A DNA stretch of 56,191 nucleotides from Pelagibacteraceae bacterium (GCA_017639935.1 JAGFWP010000028.1:1-56191); one strand, 5' to 3'. Shown: positions 17,243 through 27,005, counted from the stretch's first letter. The notes: a model not told the origin generated them from the letters alone. Translations and numbers: made by a program.

Positions 17243-17955
17243 AATTTTTTTTGAGAAAATTCAATAAAGCTTGAGATTAATAATTCATCAGCCTTTGTAA
17301 TTAAAAATTCGGGATGCCATTGAACGCCAATGCACCAATCGTGTTCAGCACTTTCTATAGATTCAACGATGCCATCACTAGCCAATCCACTTATAATTAG
17401 ATTTTTTCCTAATTTGTTTACAGCTTGATGATGTGAACTATTAACTTGAATTTCTGAATCCTTAATTATTTCAAATAACTTTGTTTGCTTTTTTATTTCA
17501 ACACAATGACTTGTTTCATTACGAGGATTTGTTTGTTCATGATCCAATGAATTTTTATTATATTTTTTAATATCTTGAATTAATGTTCCTCCAAAACAAA
17601 TATTAAGTAATTGTTCACCTCCGCAAATTCCCAAAATAGGCAGATTTTTTTTTAGACTCAACTCACAAATCCTCATTTCAAAATTAGTCCTAACATTTTT
17701 TAATGATCGGGAATGATTATTGTTTTCACCATAGAGAGTTGGATCAATATCAAAGTTTCCACCTGTGATAATAATTCCATCAACCATTGAATGTATGTCA
17801 GGCAAGCTTGCTAAGGAATGAAAAAGAGGAAATGGAATTCCTCCAAATTTTTCAATGGAAAACAGATGGTTTTTTCTAATGGCATACCAGGGAAATGTTG
17901 AATATTGCCCCGACTCTTCACTATCAAGTGTAATTCCTATAATTGGTTTTTTCAT
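17239..17955 (-). CDS. class I glutamine amidotransferase-like hydrolase (peptidase C26, PuuD-like)
   Basis: A 238-residue hydrolase of the gamma-glutamyl-gamma-aminobutyrate hydrolase type, which cleaves gamma-glutamyl amides. The triad residues are visible: nucleophile C111 in ILGICGGEQLLN, and H214-P-E216 in GVQWHPE. ITGGNFDIDPTLYG is the C26 oxyanion-region motif. No other putrescine-utilisation gene is near, so the substrate is open. It sits inside the usual tadA/rluB divergent pair and is coupled to rluB by an ATGA overlap, so it has been added at the head of that operon. Confidence 0.85.
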   Translation of the reverse strand: MKKPIIGITLDSEESGQYSTFPWYAIRKNHLFSIEKFGGIPFPLFHSLASLPDIHSMVDGIIITGGNFDIDPTLYGENNNHSRSLKNVRTNFEMRICELSLKKNLPILGICGGEQLLNICFGGTLIQDIKKYNKNSLDHEQTNPRNETSHCVEIKKQTKLFEIIKDSEIQVNSSHHQAVNKLGKNLIISGLASDGIVESIESAEHDWCIGVQWHPEFLITKADELLISSFIEFSQKKL

Positions 17956-18001
17956 TGTAAAGTATTTTTATTATTATAATTTAACATCCATACTTGATAT
18001 T

Positions 18002-18454
18002 ATGAATATAAATTATTTTATGGATCTTGCTAAAAAAGAAGCAAAAAAAGCTTATTTGTTGAATGAAATTCCCGTTGGTGCTGTACTTGTTGATAATACA
18101 ACTAATTTGCTCATTTCATCAGCTCATAATGAGGTTATTAGGCAAAAAAATTCAATAAAACATGCTGAAATGATTCTTATTGAAAAAGCTTGTAAAATAA
18201 AACAGAATAAATATTTAATTGGTACTTCAATTTTTATTACATTAGAGCCATGTGCAATGTGCGCTGCTGCAATCAGTGAGGTTAGAATTAATAAGATATA
18301 TTTTGGGGCCTATGATGAAAAAAAAGGATCATTAGAAAGTATTATGAAAATTTATAATACGAAAAATTATTTTGTTCCCGAAGTTTATGGAGGAATTGAT
18401 GAAACTGAATGTTCAACAATGCTGAAAAAATTTTTTCAAAAAAAGAGAAAATAG
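18002..18454 (+). CDS. tadA: tRNA-specific adenosine deaminase
   Basis: Deaminates wobble A34 to inosine in tRNA-Arg(ACG). It has the zinc-deaminase motifs HAE (H54, E56) and PCAMC (C84, C87), plus IPVGAVLV near residue 23. The reading frame is open to 17855, but that would overlap the divergent amidotransferase gene. The ATG at 18002 gives 150 residues and aligns the N-terminus with known TadA. The divergent spacer is only 46 bp, with TATAAT at 17975-17980 but no good -35. Its TAG stop is followed directly, in the same frame, by the TTG start of xseA. Confidence 0.92.
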   Translation: MNINYFMDLAKKEAKKAYLLNEIPVGAVLVDNTTNLLISSAHNEVIRQKNSIKHAEMILIEKACKIKQNKYLIGTSIFITLEPCAMCAAAISEVRINKIYFGAYDEKKGSLESIMKIYNTKNYFVPEVYGGIDETECSTMLKKFFQKKRK

Positions 18455-19789
18455 TTGCAAAACAAAATTAATATTCCTGAATATTATGTTTCAGAATTTA
18501 ATAAATTATTCCGTGATGTGATAGAGTCCAATTTTAGTTATGTAAGAATTCGAGGAGAGATTTCAGAGATTAAGACAGCAACTAAAGGACAAATTTATTT
18601 GACGCTTAAAGATGATGATTCGATTATAAGCGGTGTAATATGGCGAAGTAAAAAAGAATACCTTCAATTTACACCTAAGCTCGGCATAGAAGTTATTGTG
18701 ACAGGAAAAATTACAACATGGTCCAGATATAAAACAACCTATCAAATTGATATTGATAAATTAGAAATAGCAGGAGAAGGCGCATTACTTAAATTAATTG
18801 AGGACAGAAAAATAAGATTACAAACACAAGGTTTGTTTGATAAAAAATATAAAAAAAACATTCCATATTTGCCTTCAAGGCTAGGAATTATTACCTCACC
18901 CACTGGCTCTGTGATTCACGATATAATTAATGGATTAAAAGACAGATTTCCAATTAATATAGATATATGGCCAGTAGCTGTGCAAGGATTAGAAGCCGCA
19001 ACATCAATTATTACTGCCTTAAAAGGTTTTAATAGTAGTTTATATATAGATCAACCAGAAGTGATAATAATTGCAAGAGGAGGGGGGAGTACAGAGGATT
19101 TAATGACATTTAATGATGAAGATTTAGCTAAGGCAGTTTTTAAATCAAACATCCCCATTATTTCTGCAATTGGGCATGAGACTGATACAACAATTATTGA
19201 TTATGTTAGCGATTTCCGAGTCGCGACACCAACTGCTGCAGCAGAATTTGTTGTTCCGATAAAAAAAGAATTGGAAGATATTATTGTAAATTTTTCTGAC
19301 CGACTAAATAAGTTGATTCAAAATAATTTTTCCTCAAAAAATGATCTATTATCTAACTTGACCAGACTTTTAAAAGCTCCAGATTACATATTAAAATCAT
19401 ATAAAGATAAATTTCAATCAATATTTGAAAGTTTGATGAGAGAAATCAAAACTATTAAAGAAAAAAAAATTCTTCTTTTAAATAATTTAAGCAGAATAAT
19501 AAAATCTCCTCAATATTTAGTAAAATTAAAAAATAATGAACTTCAAAAACTATATTTTAATTTGGAAAAAACGATAGATGATAAAAAAAATCATCAAAGA
19601 AAAATATTTAATGATTTACTGCGATTGCTTTATTCTAGTTCCATTGATAGCAATCTAAAAAAAGGATATGCTCTTCTCAGTAAATCAAAAAAAATAATCA
19701 AAAATTCTAAACAAATGAAAGAAAGAGACTCTATTGCAATTAAATTTTATGATAGAACAATTGACGTTAATATAAAAAAAATTAATTAA
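18455..19789 (+). CDS. xseA: exodeoxyribonuclease VII large subunit
   Basis: Large subunit of the single-strand DNA exonuclease. The N-terminal OB fold (VRIRGEISEIK, GQIYLTLKDDD) is followed by the catalytic region with LGIITSPTGSVIHDI, ARGGGSTEDLMTFNDE and SAIGHETDTTIIDYVSD. A Lys-rich coiled-coil region fills roughly 270-400. The start is TTG, immediately after an in-frame TAG; no in-frame ATG or GTG exists before the OB fold. The 3' end overlaps convergent lpxL by 8 bp. The small subunit xseB is not in the window. Confidence 0.93.
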   Translation: MQNKINIPEYYVSEFNKLFRDVIESNFSYVRIRGEISEIKTATKGQIYLTLKDDDSIISGVIWRSKKEYLQFTPKLGIEVIVTGKITTWSRYKTTYQIDIDKLEIAGEGALLKLIEDRKIRLQTQGLFDKKYKKNIPYLPSRLGIITSPTGSVIHDIINGLKDRFPINIDIWPVAVQGLEAATSIITALKGFNSSLYIDQPEVIIIARGGGSTEDLMTFNDEDLAKAVFKSNIPIISAIGHETDTTIIDYVSDFRVATPTAAAEFVVPIKKELEDIIVNFSDRLNKLIQNNFSSKNDLLSNLTRLLKAPDYILKSYKDKFQSIFESLMREIKTIKEKKILLLNNLSRIIKSPQYLVKLKNNELQKLYFNLEKTIDDKKNHQRKIFNDLLRLLYSSSIDSNLKKGYALLSKSKKIIKNSKQMKERDSIAIKFYDRTIDVNIKKIN

Positions 19790-20663
19790 ATCTATTATGT
19801 TGCCAAAACCACTGTGATGGATTTTCTAAAATCCATTTCTCAATAATTTTATGTATAGATAACATTGCTTTTGTATCAGCTATATCTTTTTCAAAAGGTT
19901 TAATTGGAGGATAAAAAGAAATTGAAAAGTTATTGGTATTATGTCGGGTATTTTTAATTGGTATCAATTTTAGATTATACTTTCTTGCTATTTTTAAAAA
20001 TCCTGTTTGTGTTTTTGTTGGAATATCAAAAAATTTAATCGTATCTCCCGCAGTGTCTTTCTGATCAACAAGTAATATCATTGAAGAATTACTCTTTATT
20101 GCAGAAATAATTTCTTTTGCGCTTTCCTTTCCTTTGGGGGTGTAGAAACTTCTTTTTGTATTAATACTTTGATTTCTTTTTTTTAAAATCAGTTTATCAA
20201 TAAATTTATTATTTATGTGTCTATATATTGCGCCAACACTAATACCTAATTGATCAATTACAGGAACTAATAATTCCCAATTAGATTGGTGAATACTAAA
20301 AAATATTACCTGCTCGTTTTTTTCAATTACCGTTTTTAAATTTTCTAACCCGCATAGAGTGATTTTATGGTTTTTTTTATCTACTAATTTTTTTAATTTT
20401 GTTAATTCAAATATTGTTTTTCCTAAATTTCCCCAACTTTTTTTTGCTATTCTTTTAATCTCATCTTCTCTCGATCCGCTAAAAATGTTTTTTAAATTTA
20501 ATAATGTAATTTTATGTGATCGAGACAAGGGACCAAATAATTTGAACGCTGAATCACCCAATATTGAAACAAAATTCATAGGCAAAAGAGATAAGAAAAA
20601 AAACAAAAAAAGTACAATAGTATATTCAACAAACAATTTTATTTGTTTAATAATGTTTTTCAT
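19782..20663 (-). CDS. lpxL: lipid A late acyltransferase (LpxL/HtrB family)
   Basis: Adds a secondary acyl chain to Kdo2-lipid A precursor at the inner membrane. It has an N-terminal membrane anchor (about 10-30) and the acyltransferase HX4(D/E) motif as HQSNWE. Conserved downstream segments are GAIYRHINN, KGKESAKEI and LLVDQKDTAG, ending with NPSQWFWQHNRF. The 293-residue length is normal. It is the last gene of the msbA-DUF374-waaA-lpxK-lpxL operon, 8 bp after lpxK. Whether it transfers laurate or another chain cannot be read. Confidence 0.9.
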   Translation of the reverse strand: MKNIIKQIKLFVEYTIVLFLFFFLSLLPMNFVSILGDSAFKLFGPLSRSHKITLLNLKNIFSGSREDEIKRIAKKSWGNLGKTIFELTKLKKLVDKKNHKITLCGLENLKTVIEKNEQVIFFSIHQSNWELLVPVIDQLGISVGAIYRHINNKFIDKLILKKRNQSINTKRSFYTPKGKESAKEIISAIKSNSSMILLVDQKDTAGDTIKFFDIPTKTQTGFLKIARKYNLKLIPIKNTRHNTNNFSISFYPPIKPFEKDIADTKAMLSIHKIIEKWILENPSQWFWQHNRFN

Positions 20664-20671
20664 TATTTAAT

Positions 20672-21655
20672 TCAGAAATAATTTTCAATGACATCAGAAA
20701 GAATTTTAACAAGTGAATCTTCATTTTCAAAAATAATTTCTCCTTCTAGAGTGTTAACAAGGGATCTGTAAGCTTTTGGAATTCTAACATTATCTTTTTG
20801 AGTTGATACAAGAATTGATTTTGTTTTATTAGCAGTTTCAGCTAAGGTAAGAAGATCATCTTCTGTATAGATATAATGATCAGGATAAGTGATTTGTTTG
20901 ATAATTTTACCTCCTTGTTCTTCTAATGATGTAAAAAATTTTTCTGGATAGGCGATACCAGCAAACGCAGTAATATTTTGACCTTTAAAATTTTTATTTT
21001 CTTTTTTGATTTCAAATTTAGCTTCAATTATTAAAATATTTTCAGGGATAGAATGTTTAAGTTCATCGCTAATTTCGCCAACAACAACTATAAGATTAGT
21101 TCGTGAAAGCCCTCTATTAATACTTTCTCTAAGGGGGCCTGAAGGCATAACTCTTTTATTTCCAAATTCTTGCGCAGCATTAATTACAATAATTGAAAAA
21201 TCTTTTTGAATAGTAGGATTTTGGAAACCATCATCCATTATAAGACAATCAGCACCTTCTTTTTTTGCTAATTTTGAGGAATTAATTCTATCAGTTCCAT
21301 TCCATGTGGGCGCTACTTTAGACAATAAAATTGACTCATCGCCCACTGAGGTAGCTGAATGCCATGATTGAACAAGCGTGCTTTTTTTAATCAGGCCAGA
21401 ATAACCTTTAGAAATAAAATGAGGTTTGTAACCAGCTTTGATAAGCAATTTTCCTATTTTAAGTGAGACAGGAGTTTTTCCAGCCCCACCCACAACAATA
21501 TTACCTATGCAAATGACAGGCAGTGGGGATTGTTGTTTTATGCTAATAAGATTACGTATTTTTGTTCCAAATCTGAATAATAAAGAAAAAGGATATAAAG
21601 AATTTGATAAATATGTATCTTTTTTTTTGTACCAGAATTTCGGAGCTTTCAACAA
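20672..21655 (-). CDS. lpxK: tetraacyldisaccharide 4'-kinase
   Basis: Phosphorylates the 4' position of the lipid A disaccharide. An N-terminal membrane-associated helix precedes the P-loop GGAGKTPVS (about 56-64). The family DDGFQNP motif, RESINRGLSRT and STQKDNVRIP are also present. The start is TTG at 21655, supported by GAGGT six bases upstream; there is no nearby in-frame ATG. It overlaps waaA by 7 bp. Confidence 0.93.
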   Translation of the reverse strand: MLKAPKFWYKKKDTYLSNSLYPFSLLFRFGTKIRNLISIKQQSPLPVICIGNIVVGGAGKTPVSLKIGKLLIKAGYKPHFISKGYSGLIKKSTLVQSWHSATSVGDESILLSKVAPTWNGTDRINSSKLAKKEGADCLIMDDGFQNPTIQKDFSIIVINAAQEFGNKRVMPSGPLRESINRGLSRTNLIVVVGEISDELKHSIPENILIIEAKFEIKKENKNFKGQNITAFAGIAYPEKFFTSLEEQGGKIIKQITYPDHYIYTEDDLLTLAETANKTKSILVSTQKDNVRIPKAYRSLVNTLEGEIIFENEDSLVKILSDVIENYF

Positions 21656-22899
21656 GGTGATACCTCTAAAATATTTTTTATAATGTAAATTAACTCGCTC
21701 GAATCAAAAAAATTCTTTTGCGCTACTTTTTTTGAATTTCCCTTCATTTTATTCATTTCATCATGGTCTTCAAACAGTTTTTTTATTTTTTTTTCTAATA
21801 TCGATATTTTATCAAACACAAAGCAAGCATTGTTTTTTAACATATCTTCATAAATGTTTTGCCAGTTATATACGTGTGGTCCTGTTATTATCACACAATT
21901 ATTTATAGCGGGCTCAATAGGATTATGCCCGCCTTTGCTAACAAAGGAACCTCCAAGAAACACAATATCACTTATATTGAAGTAAGCGGGTAAATTTCCA
22001 AAAGTATCAACAATCAACACATCACTATTTAAATAAGCATTATCACTCGTAAGTTTTGTTGAAATTCCGGATTTTTGATAGATTGATTGAATTGTTTTCG
22101 ATCTTTCTGGATGACGAGGTGCTATAATGATTTTTAAGACATCTATCTGTAATAAAAGTTTTTTTATAGTTGGTAAAAATTGAAATTCTTCATTTTCATG
22201 AGTACTGGCAAGCATCAAAGTTCTACTTTTTTGAAAATTTATTAATTTTTTATCCAGACTAATTTGTTGAATATTAGATCCTGATGATAATTTTAAATTG
22301 CCAATAAATTTTATGTTTCTATTAGTTAATGTTTTGATTCGTTCTCTGTCAAGTTGACTTTGGGCAAAAATTTCAGAAAAACACTCCGTCATTTGTTTGT
22401 AAAAAAATTTAATTATTTTCCATTTTTTATATGACTGTGGAGACATTCTAACATTGACTAACAAAGATTTAATTGATTTTTGTTTTAGTAATTCCATAGT
22501 TATTGGCCATAAATCAGACTCTATCCAAATAACTAATTTAGGCCTCCATTTATTGAGAAATCTCTCCACCCATAAACTAATATCTAAAGGAGCAAATTGA
22601 TGAATTATTTTATGAGCGTAGTTCTTTGAAGCAAAATTAGCCGCACTTAAAGTTGTAGTAGTAACTAGAATTGTATAGTTTTTACAAAGCAAATTAATTA
22701 ATAAATCGGCAGACTTAAATTCACCGATGCTTGCTGTATGTATCCAAACAACATCTCCTTTAGGCCTTTCTAATGAAGTAATTCCATATCTTTCAGAAAA
22801 TCTTGCCTTGTTCTCTTTTCCATAAAAAATTCTAAAAAATACATTTAATTTAATCAAAGGAATTAAAATAATTCCTAAATATTTATATAGAATAATCAT
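21649..22899 (-). CDS. waaA: Kdo transferase (3-deoxy-D-manno-octulosonate transferase)
   Basis: Transfers Kdo from CMP-Kdo to lipid IVA. A membrane-anchoring N-terminus is followed by WIHTASIGEFKSAD with the catalytic E60, then a GT-B fold with RHPER and GGSFVSKGGHNPIEPA near the C-terminus. I chose ATG at 22899, which overlaps the preceding stop as ATGA; a TTG six bases further out is also possible. Length about 416. One WaaA per genome usually adds the Kdo residues; mono- versus bifunctional cannot be told here. Confidence 0.93.
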   Translation of the reverse strand: MIILYKYLGIILIPLIKLNVFFRIFYGKENKARFSERYGITSLERPKGDVVWIHTASIGEFKSADLLINLLCKNYTILVTTTTLSAANFASKNYAHKIIHQFAPLDISLWVERFLNKWRPKLVIWIESDLWPITMELLKQKSIKSLLVNVRMSPQSYKKWKIIKFFYKQMTECFSEIFAQSQLDRERIKTLTNRNIKFIGNLKLSSGSNIQQISLDKKLINFQKSRTLMLASTHENEEFQFLPTIKKLLLQIDVLKIIIAPRHPERSKTIQSIYQKSGISTKLTSDNAYLNSDVLIVDTFGNLPAYFNISDIVFLGGSFVSKGGHNPIEPAINNCVIITGPHVYNWQNIYEDMLKNNACFVFDKISILEKKIKKLFEDHDEMNKMKGNSKKVAQKNFFDSSELIYIIKNILEVSPC

Positions 22900-23564
22900 T
22901 GGCAATTATTTTGTGCCTTTTTGACACTTTGATTAATTTTTTCTTGAAGCAATTTTTGATAATATTGAATTTGATTTTTATGAATATTATTAGGTATTTC
23001 TAATGGCTTGCTCCATACAAACGAACATTTAGAAAATGGCAAAGTAATTAAAAAAGAATCCCAGGATTTTAATTTAAAATTTTTTGAAGACCAAAATCCT
23101 ATTGGAATGATTGGAACCTTTGATGACTTTGCTATTTTTATTATGCCCTCTGAAACTATTTCCTTAGGTCCTCTAGGACCATCGGGTGTTATTCCAATAT
23201 AATTATTATCATTTAATAATTTAAAAATAGATTTTAGAGATATGCTTTTATTTTTTTTTGAAGTTTGAATGTTGTTTAAATTAAAATATTTACCAACGAT
23301 TGCACCGAATTTTCCATCACTGTGGCCCGATGCTAAAATGTTAACATTTTTATTTTTTTTCCATGAAAATCCTATCATCATTAATTGACTGTGCCAAAAA
23401 GCTAAAATAAATGGTTTATCATTGTTCCAAAACTGTTTTGGAATTGTTTCATTTTCAAACTGAATAGAAGAAGTAAGGTTTACTGTACGAATATAAAGAA
23501 ATGTAAAAAAACCTAAAATATTTTGTACAAAAAAATTTCTTAATAACTTTTTTTTAATACGCAT
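22896..23564 (-). CDS. DUF374 lysophospholipid acyltransferase-like protein
   Basis: A 222-residue protein of the DUF374 family. It resembles glycerolipid acyltransferases: FWHSQLMM in place of the HX4D box, SGHSDGKFGAIV, and ITPDGPRGPKEIVSEG. The family is fixed in alphaproteobacterial and epsilonproteobacterial lipid A operons, between msbA and waaA. It is thought to act in LPS acylation or transport; the exact reaction is not established. It overlaps msbA by 11 bp and waaA by 4 bp. Confidence 0.85.
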   Translation of the reverse strand: MRIKKKLLRNFFVQNILGFFTFLYIRTVNLTSSIQFENETIPKQFWNNDKPFILAFWHSQLMMIGFSWKKNKNVNILASGHSDGKFGAIVGKYFNLNNIQTSKKNKSISLKSIFKLLNDNNYIGITPDGPRGPKEIVSEGIIKIAKSSKVPIIPIGFWSSKNFKLKSWDSFLITLPFSKCSFVWSKPLEIPNNIHKNQIQYYQKLLQEKINQSVKKAQNNCQ

Positions 23565-25314
23565 TATCTAATTTTTCTTTTAAATGAAGCTGAGAATAAA
23601 GCTTACAACTACTTAGTAATTTTTCATGTGAACCTGAGTCAACAATTTTTCCATTATCTAGAACATATATTAAATCTGCATTCTCTATAGTGCTTAATCT
23701 GTGCGCAACTATCAGGGATGTTTTATTTATCATCAATTGATTCATAGAGTATTGAATTTTTTGTTCTGTTAAATTATCTAATGCTGATGTTGCTTCATCT
23801 AATAGAAGAATAGGAGCATTTTTTAACAAAGCTCTAGCAATGGCAATGCGCTGTCGTTGTCCGCCAGATAATTTAATTCCACCTTCTCCAACGATGGTAT
23901 TAAGTTTATTGGGCATTGAATTTGCAAATTCGTTAACACCAGCCTCGTTGGCTGCCTTTTCTATTTCCGACGAAGATGCGTTTAAATTTCCATATTTAAT
24001 ATTTGTTTCAATGGTGTCATTAAAAAGCATTGTTTCTTGAGTAACAAGTCCAATATTATTTCTAAGAGATTTTAACGAACAATCATTAATATTCTGATCG
24101 TCTATCAATATCCTTCCTTTATAGTTGGTAAAAAAGTTGAGCAACAAACTTATAATTGTTGATTTTCCTGAACCAGACAGACCTACCAGGGCTGTCTTTT
24201 TACCCGCTGGTATTAATAAGTGTAAATTTTCTAGCACTTTTTTATTATCGTACGAAAAATGCAAATCTTTTATTTCAATTTTTCCACCCCTTACATTTAA
24301 TTCTTTTTTTTCAGTATTTGTATTTTCAATAGAGTTTTCACTTGTGTCCATAAGTTCAAAAATTCTCTCTGCACCTGCCAGTCCTTCCTGCACACTAATA
24401 TTTAAATTTCCTAAAGCTTTAACTGGTTGATAGGCAAGTAACAAACTGACAAGAAAGCTTATGAACTGTCCTGTTGTCATACTTTCATCTAGTACAAAGA
24501 TTCCCCCAACGTATATTGAAAGTGCGATTGCTAAACTTCCAATAAATTCCATAAGAGGACTTAAACGATTACTTATAAAGGCAGATCGAATGAAATAATT
24601 CTTTATTAGTTGTATAGTTTTAAATGCTCTTGAAGTTTCATATTTTTCTTGATTGTAAGCCTTTACTTGACGAATTCCTTTTATGCTTTCACCTAAGACA
24701 TTTGAAAAAACAGCTATTTCATTTTGTATGGTGTAGGTGATCTTTCTTATACTTTTTCCTATTTTTTTAATTGGCCATAAAGCCAAAGGAAAGGCGAAAA
24801 AAGCAAAAAGGGTTAACTGCCAGCTTTGATAAAACATGTTTCCTAAGAGAAAAACAATAACAAGAAAATCTTTAATGACGCCCGTAACTGTTTTGACAAT
24901 GGCCATACGTAAAAAATATGTGTCATTAATTAATCTAGATATCAAATTACCAGATTTAGAGTCATTGAAAAAAGTTAAATTAAAAAACATTAATTTTTGA
25001 AACATTTCTGATTGCAAAGTCGCAATGATATTATGAGCAACTTTACTCATTTGAAAAGAATGAAGATAAGTCGCAATTCCTTTACACAGTGTTGTAATGA
25101 TGATTGCTATGGGTATTAATAAAAGCATTTTTTCATCACCTTTAATTAATACATCATCTAAGGCAGGCCTTACTAACCAAGCATGTAGTCCTGTTGCCCC
25201 AGCTGAAATAATCATCATTAATAGAGCAAATAAGATTTTGAATTTATGAGGAAAAATATAACAACTGATCAGTCTTTTAACCGTTTCTTTATTTGATCTT
25301 TGATTTTTTTTCAT
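23554..25314 (-). CDS. msbA: lipid A export ABC transporter, fused permease/ATPase
   Basis: A 586-residue half-transporter. It has about six membrane helices in the first 320 residues and a C-terminal ATPase with Walker A GLSGSGKST (about 376), signature LSGGQRQR (about 480) and Walker B ILLLDEATSALD. As a homodimer this MsbA-type protein flips core-lipid A across the inner membrane. Position in a lipid A operon, 6 bp after ubiA and overlapping DUF374, supports MsbA over a drug exporter. Confidence 0.93.
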   Translation of the reverse strand: MKKNQRSNKETVKRLISCYIFPHKFKILFALLMMIISAGATGLHAWLVRPALDDVLIKGDEKMLLLIPIAIIITTLCKGIATYLHSFQMSKVAHNIIATLQSEMFQKLMFFNLTFFNDSKSGNLISRLINDTYFLRMAIVKTVTGVIKDFLVIVFLLGNMFYQSWQLTLFAFFAFPLALWPIKKIGKSIRKITYTIQNEIAVFSNVLGESIKGIRQVKAYNQEKYETSRAFKTIQLIKNYFIRSAFISNRLSPLMEFIGSLAIALSIYVGGIFVLDESMTTGQFISFLVSLLLAYQPVKALGNLNISVQEGLAGAERIFELMDTSENSIENTNTEKKELNVRGGKIEIKDLHFSYDNKKVLENLHLLIPAGKKTALVGLSGSGKSTIISLLLNFFTNYKGRILIDDQNINDCSLKSLRNNIGLVTQETMLFNDTIETNIKYGNLNASSSEIEKAANEAGVNEFANSMPNKLNTIVGEGGIKLSGGQRQRIAIARALLKNAPILLLDEATSALDNLTEQKIQYSMNQLMINKTSLIVAHRLSTIENADLIYVLDNGKIVDSGSHEKLLSSCKLYSQLHLKEKLDNAY

Positions 25315-25320
25315 AGTGCG

Positions 25321-26184
25321 TTAAAAAATTAATAAAAAGATAAAACAAGACAATCCAATGATATTATTAAACTTAAAATAGTAATTTGAACTATTTTTTG
25401 AGTCTAACCTCCATTTATTCAAATGTAAAATCATAGCAAATATAATTAATAATATCGTTGCAAAACTAAGCAAATTTCCAGATGATTTATAACCCAGAAA
25501 TCCAATAATCAAAAAAAAGATAGTATAAAACATCATAACGAACTTATGACCTAGAGCACCAAAAAGAACCGCCGTTGATTTAATGTTATTTTTTAAATCA
25601 TCATCCCTATCTTGATATGCATAGATAGTATCATAGGCGAGAGTCCAAAAGATACATGCAAAATATAAAAGAAAAAAATATAAATTAATTTCATTAAAAA
25701 ATTCAATTGAAACAATTAAAACTCCCCAATTAAAAACCAATCCTAAACATAACTGAGGCCAATGAGTATATCTTTTCATATATGGATAAAAAATTATTAA
25801 AGGAACAGATAATAAACCAGTTAAAATAGCATTAATGTTGAATTGTAGAAGAATTATCATTGAAAAAAATAAAAGCACTGACAACAACAAACCTGCTTCC
25901 AAGATAGAAATTTTTTTTGATGTTAGGGGTCTTAGCGCCGTTCTTTCAACTTTTTTATCTAAATTGATATCAATTAAATCATTAATAATGCATCCAGCAC
26001 TTCGCATTAAAAAAGCGCCAATCATAAAGTAAATGTACCAATGAAATAATTCGACCGGATTTAATGGGACGTACGCTAACGCGAACCAACACGGCCACAA
26101 TAGCAACATAAAACCAATAGGTTTGTCAAACCTGATAAGGTCAAGAAAATAGGTGATTTTTTTGGGGACAATTATATCCAACAT
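25321..26184 (-). CDS. ubiA: 4-hydroxybenzoate polyprenyltransferase
   Basis: Integral membrane prenyltransferase that attaches the polyprenyl tail to 4-hydroxybenzoate in ubiquinone synthesis. The first Asp-rich motif is NDLIDINLD (68-76) and the second is YDTIYAYQDRDDD. About eight membrane segments fit the 287-residue length. It is the first gene of the minus-strand run, divergent from rsmE across 38 bp, and may share its promoter with the lipid A genes. Confidence 0.93.
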   Translation of the reverse strand: MLDIIVPKKITYFLDLIRFDKPIGFMLLLWPCWFALAYVPLNPVELFHWYIYFMIGAFLMRSAGCIINDLIDINLDKKVERTALRPLTSKKISILEAGLLLSVLLFFSMIILLQFNINAILTGLLSVPLIIFYPYMKRYTHWPQLCLGLVFNWGVLIVSIEFFNEINLYFFLLYFACIFWTLAYDTIYAYQDRDDDLKNNIKSTAVLFGALGHKFVMMFYTIFFLIIGFLGYKSSGNLLSFATILLIIFAMILHLNKWRLDSKNSSNYYFKFNNIIGLSCFIFLLIF

Positions 26185-26222
26185 AATTAGAAAAATGATA
26201 AAGTTGCCAATACATTAAAATA

Positions 26223-26957
26223 ATGAAAAAGTCCAAAACACGTATTTTTGTAAGTAAATCTATATCACCAAACTTGATGGTTTATATTAAAGATAAACAG
26301 CATCATTTTTTAAAGAACGTTCTAAGAGTAAAAATTAATGACCAGATAAATATTTTTGATGGAATTTCGGGAGAGTGGGAGACAAATGTAATCTCAATAA
26401 ACAGAGACAATACTGTCTTACGTGTAACAAAAAATATCAGCAAAATTAAAGAATCTAGTGACGTGTGGTTAGTATTTTCTCCTATTAAACAACATCGTAT
26501 GAGTCTAGCTGTTCAAAAGGCAACAGAATTAGGAGTATCAAAAATTATTCCATGTATTACTGAATATACAAACGTTAGGACAATAAATACAAAAAATTTA
26601 TATTTTAATGCCATTGAGGCAGCAGAACAATCAGAACGACTAGATATTCCAAAAATAGAAAAACAAATTGATCTTAAATCTTTATTGTTAAAATGGCCTG
26701 AAGATAGAAAATTAGTTTATTGTGATGAAAAAATTAATAATGGCAAATCCATAATAGAAACCCTTGTCCCTTTAAGGGATTCTAGTACTAAATGGGGAGT
26801 TCTTATTGGTCCAGAGGGAGGGTTCTCTGACTTAGAAAATGAATTAATAACAAAGACCAAGAATGTAGTAGCAGTATCGTTTGGAGATAGGGTGCTTCGT
26901 TCCGACACAGCAATAACCGTCTCCCTGTATTGCATTCAGGAATTATTGTTTAACTAA
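26223..26957 (+). CDS. rsmE: 16S rRNA m3U1498 methyltransferase
   Basis: SPOUT-class methyltransferase acting on U1498 of 16S rRNA. An N-terminal PUA-like domain (HHFLKNVLRVKIND) is followed by the knotted SAM-binding end with IGPEGGFSDLE and FGDRVLRSDTA. The 244-residue length is typical. It is divergent from ubiA, an arrangement seen in many alphaproteobacteria. Confidence 0.93.
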   Translation: MKKSKTRIFVSKSISPNLMVYIKDKQHHFLKNVLRVKINDQINIFDGISGEWETNVISINRDNTVLRVTKNISKIKESSDVWLVFSPIKQHRMSLAVQKATELGVSKIIPCITEYTNVRTINTKNLYFNAIEAAEQSERLDIPKIEKQIDLKSLLLKWPEDRKLVYCDEKINNGKSIIETLVPLRDSSTKWGVLIGPEGGFSDLENELITKTKNVVAVSFGDRVLRSDTAITVSLYCIQELLFN

Positions 26958-27005
26958 TATTTGTTTCATAAATATATGAATTGATTTATAAGCAACTATA
27001 ATCTT

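Noticed and set aside
17855..18001. An upstream extension of tadA
   Set aside because: It overlaps the divergent amidotransferase gene and adds residues not found in TadA; ATG 18002 fits the family.
19782..25314. The very AT-rich lipid A block as foreign DNA
   Set aside because: Its composition appears richer in AT than the liv and purine regions, but the gene order is a standard alphaproteobacterial one, so this is probably ordinary variation.
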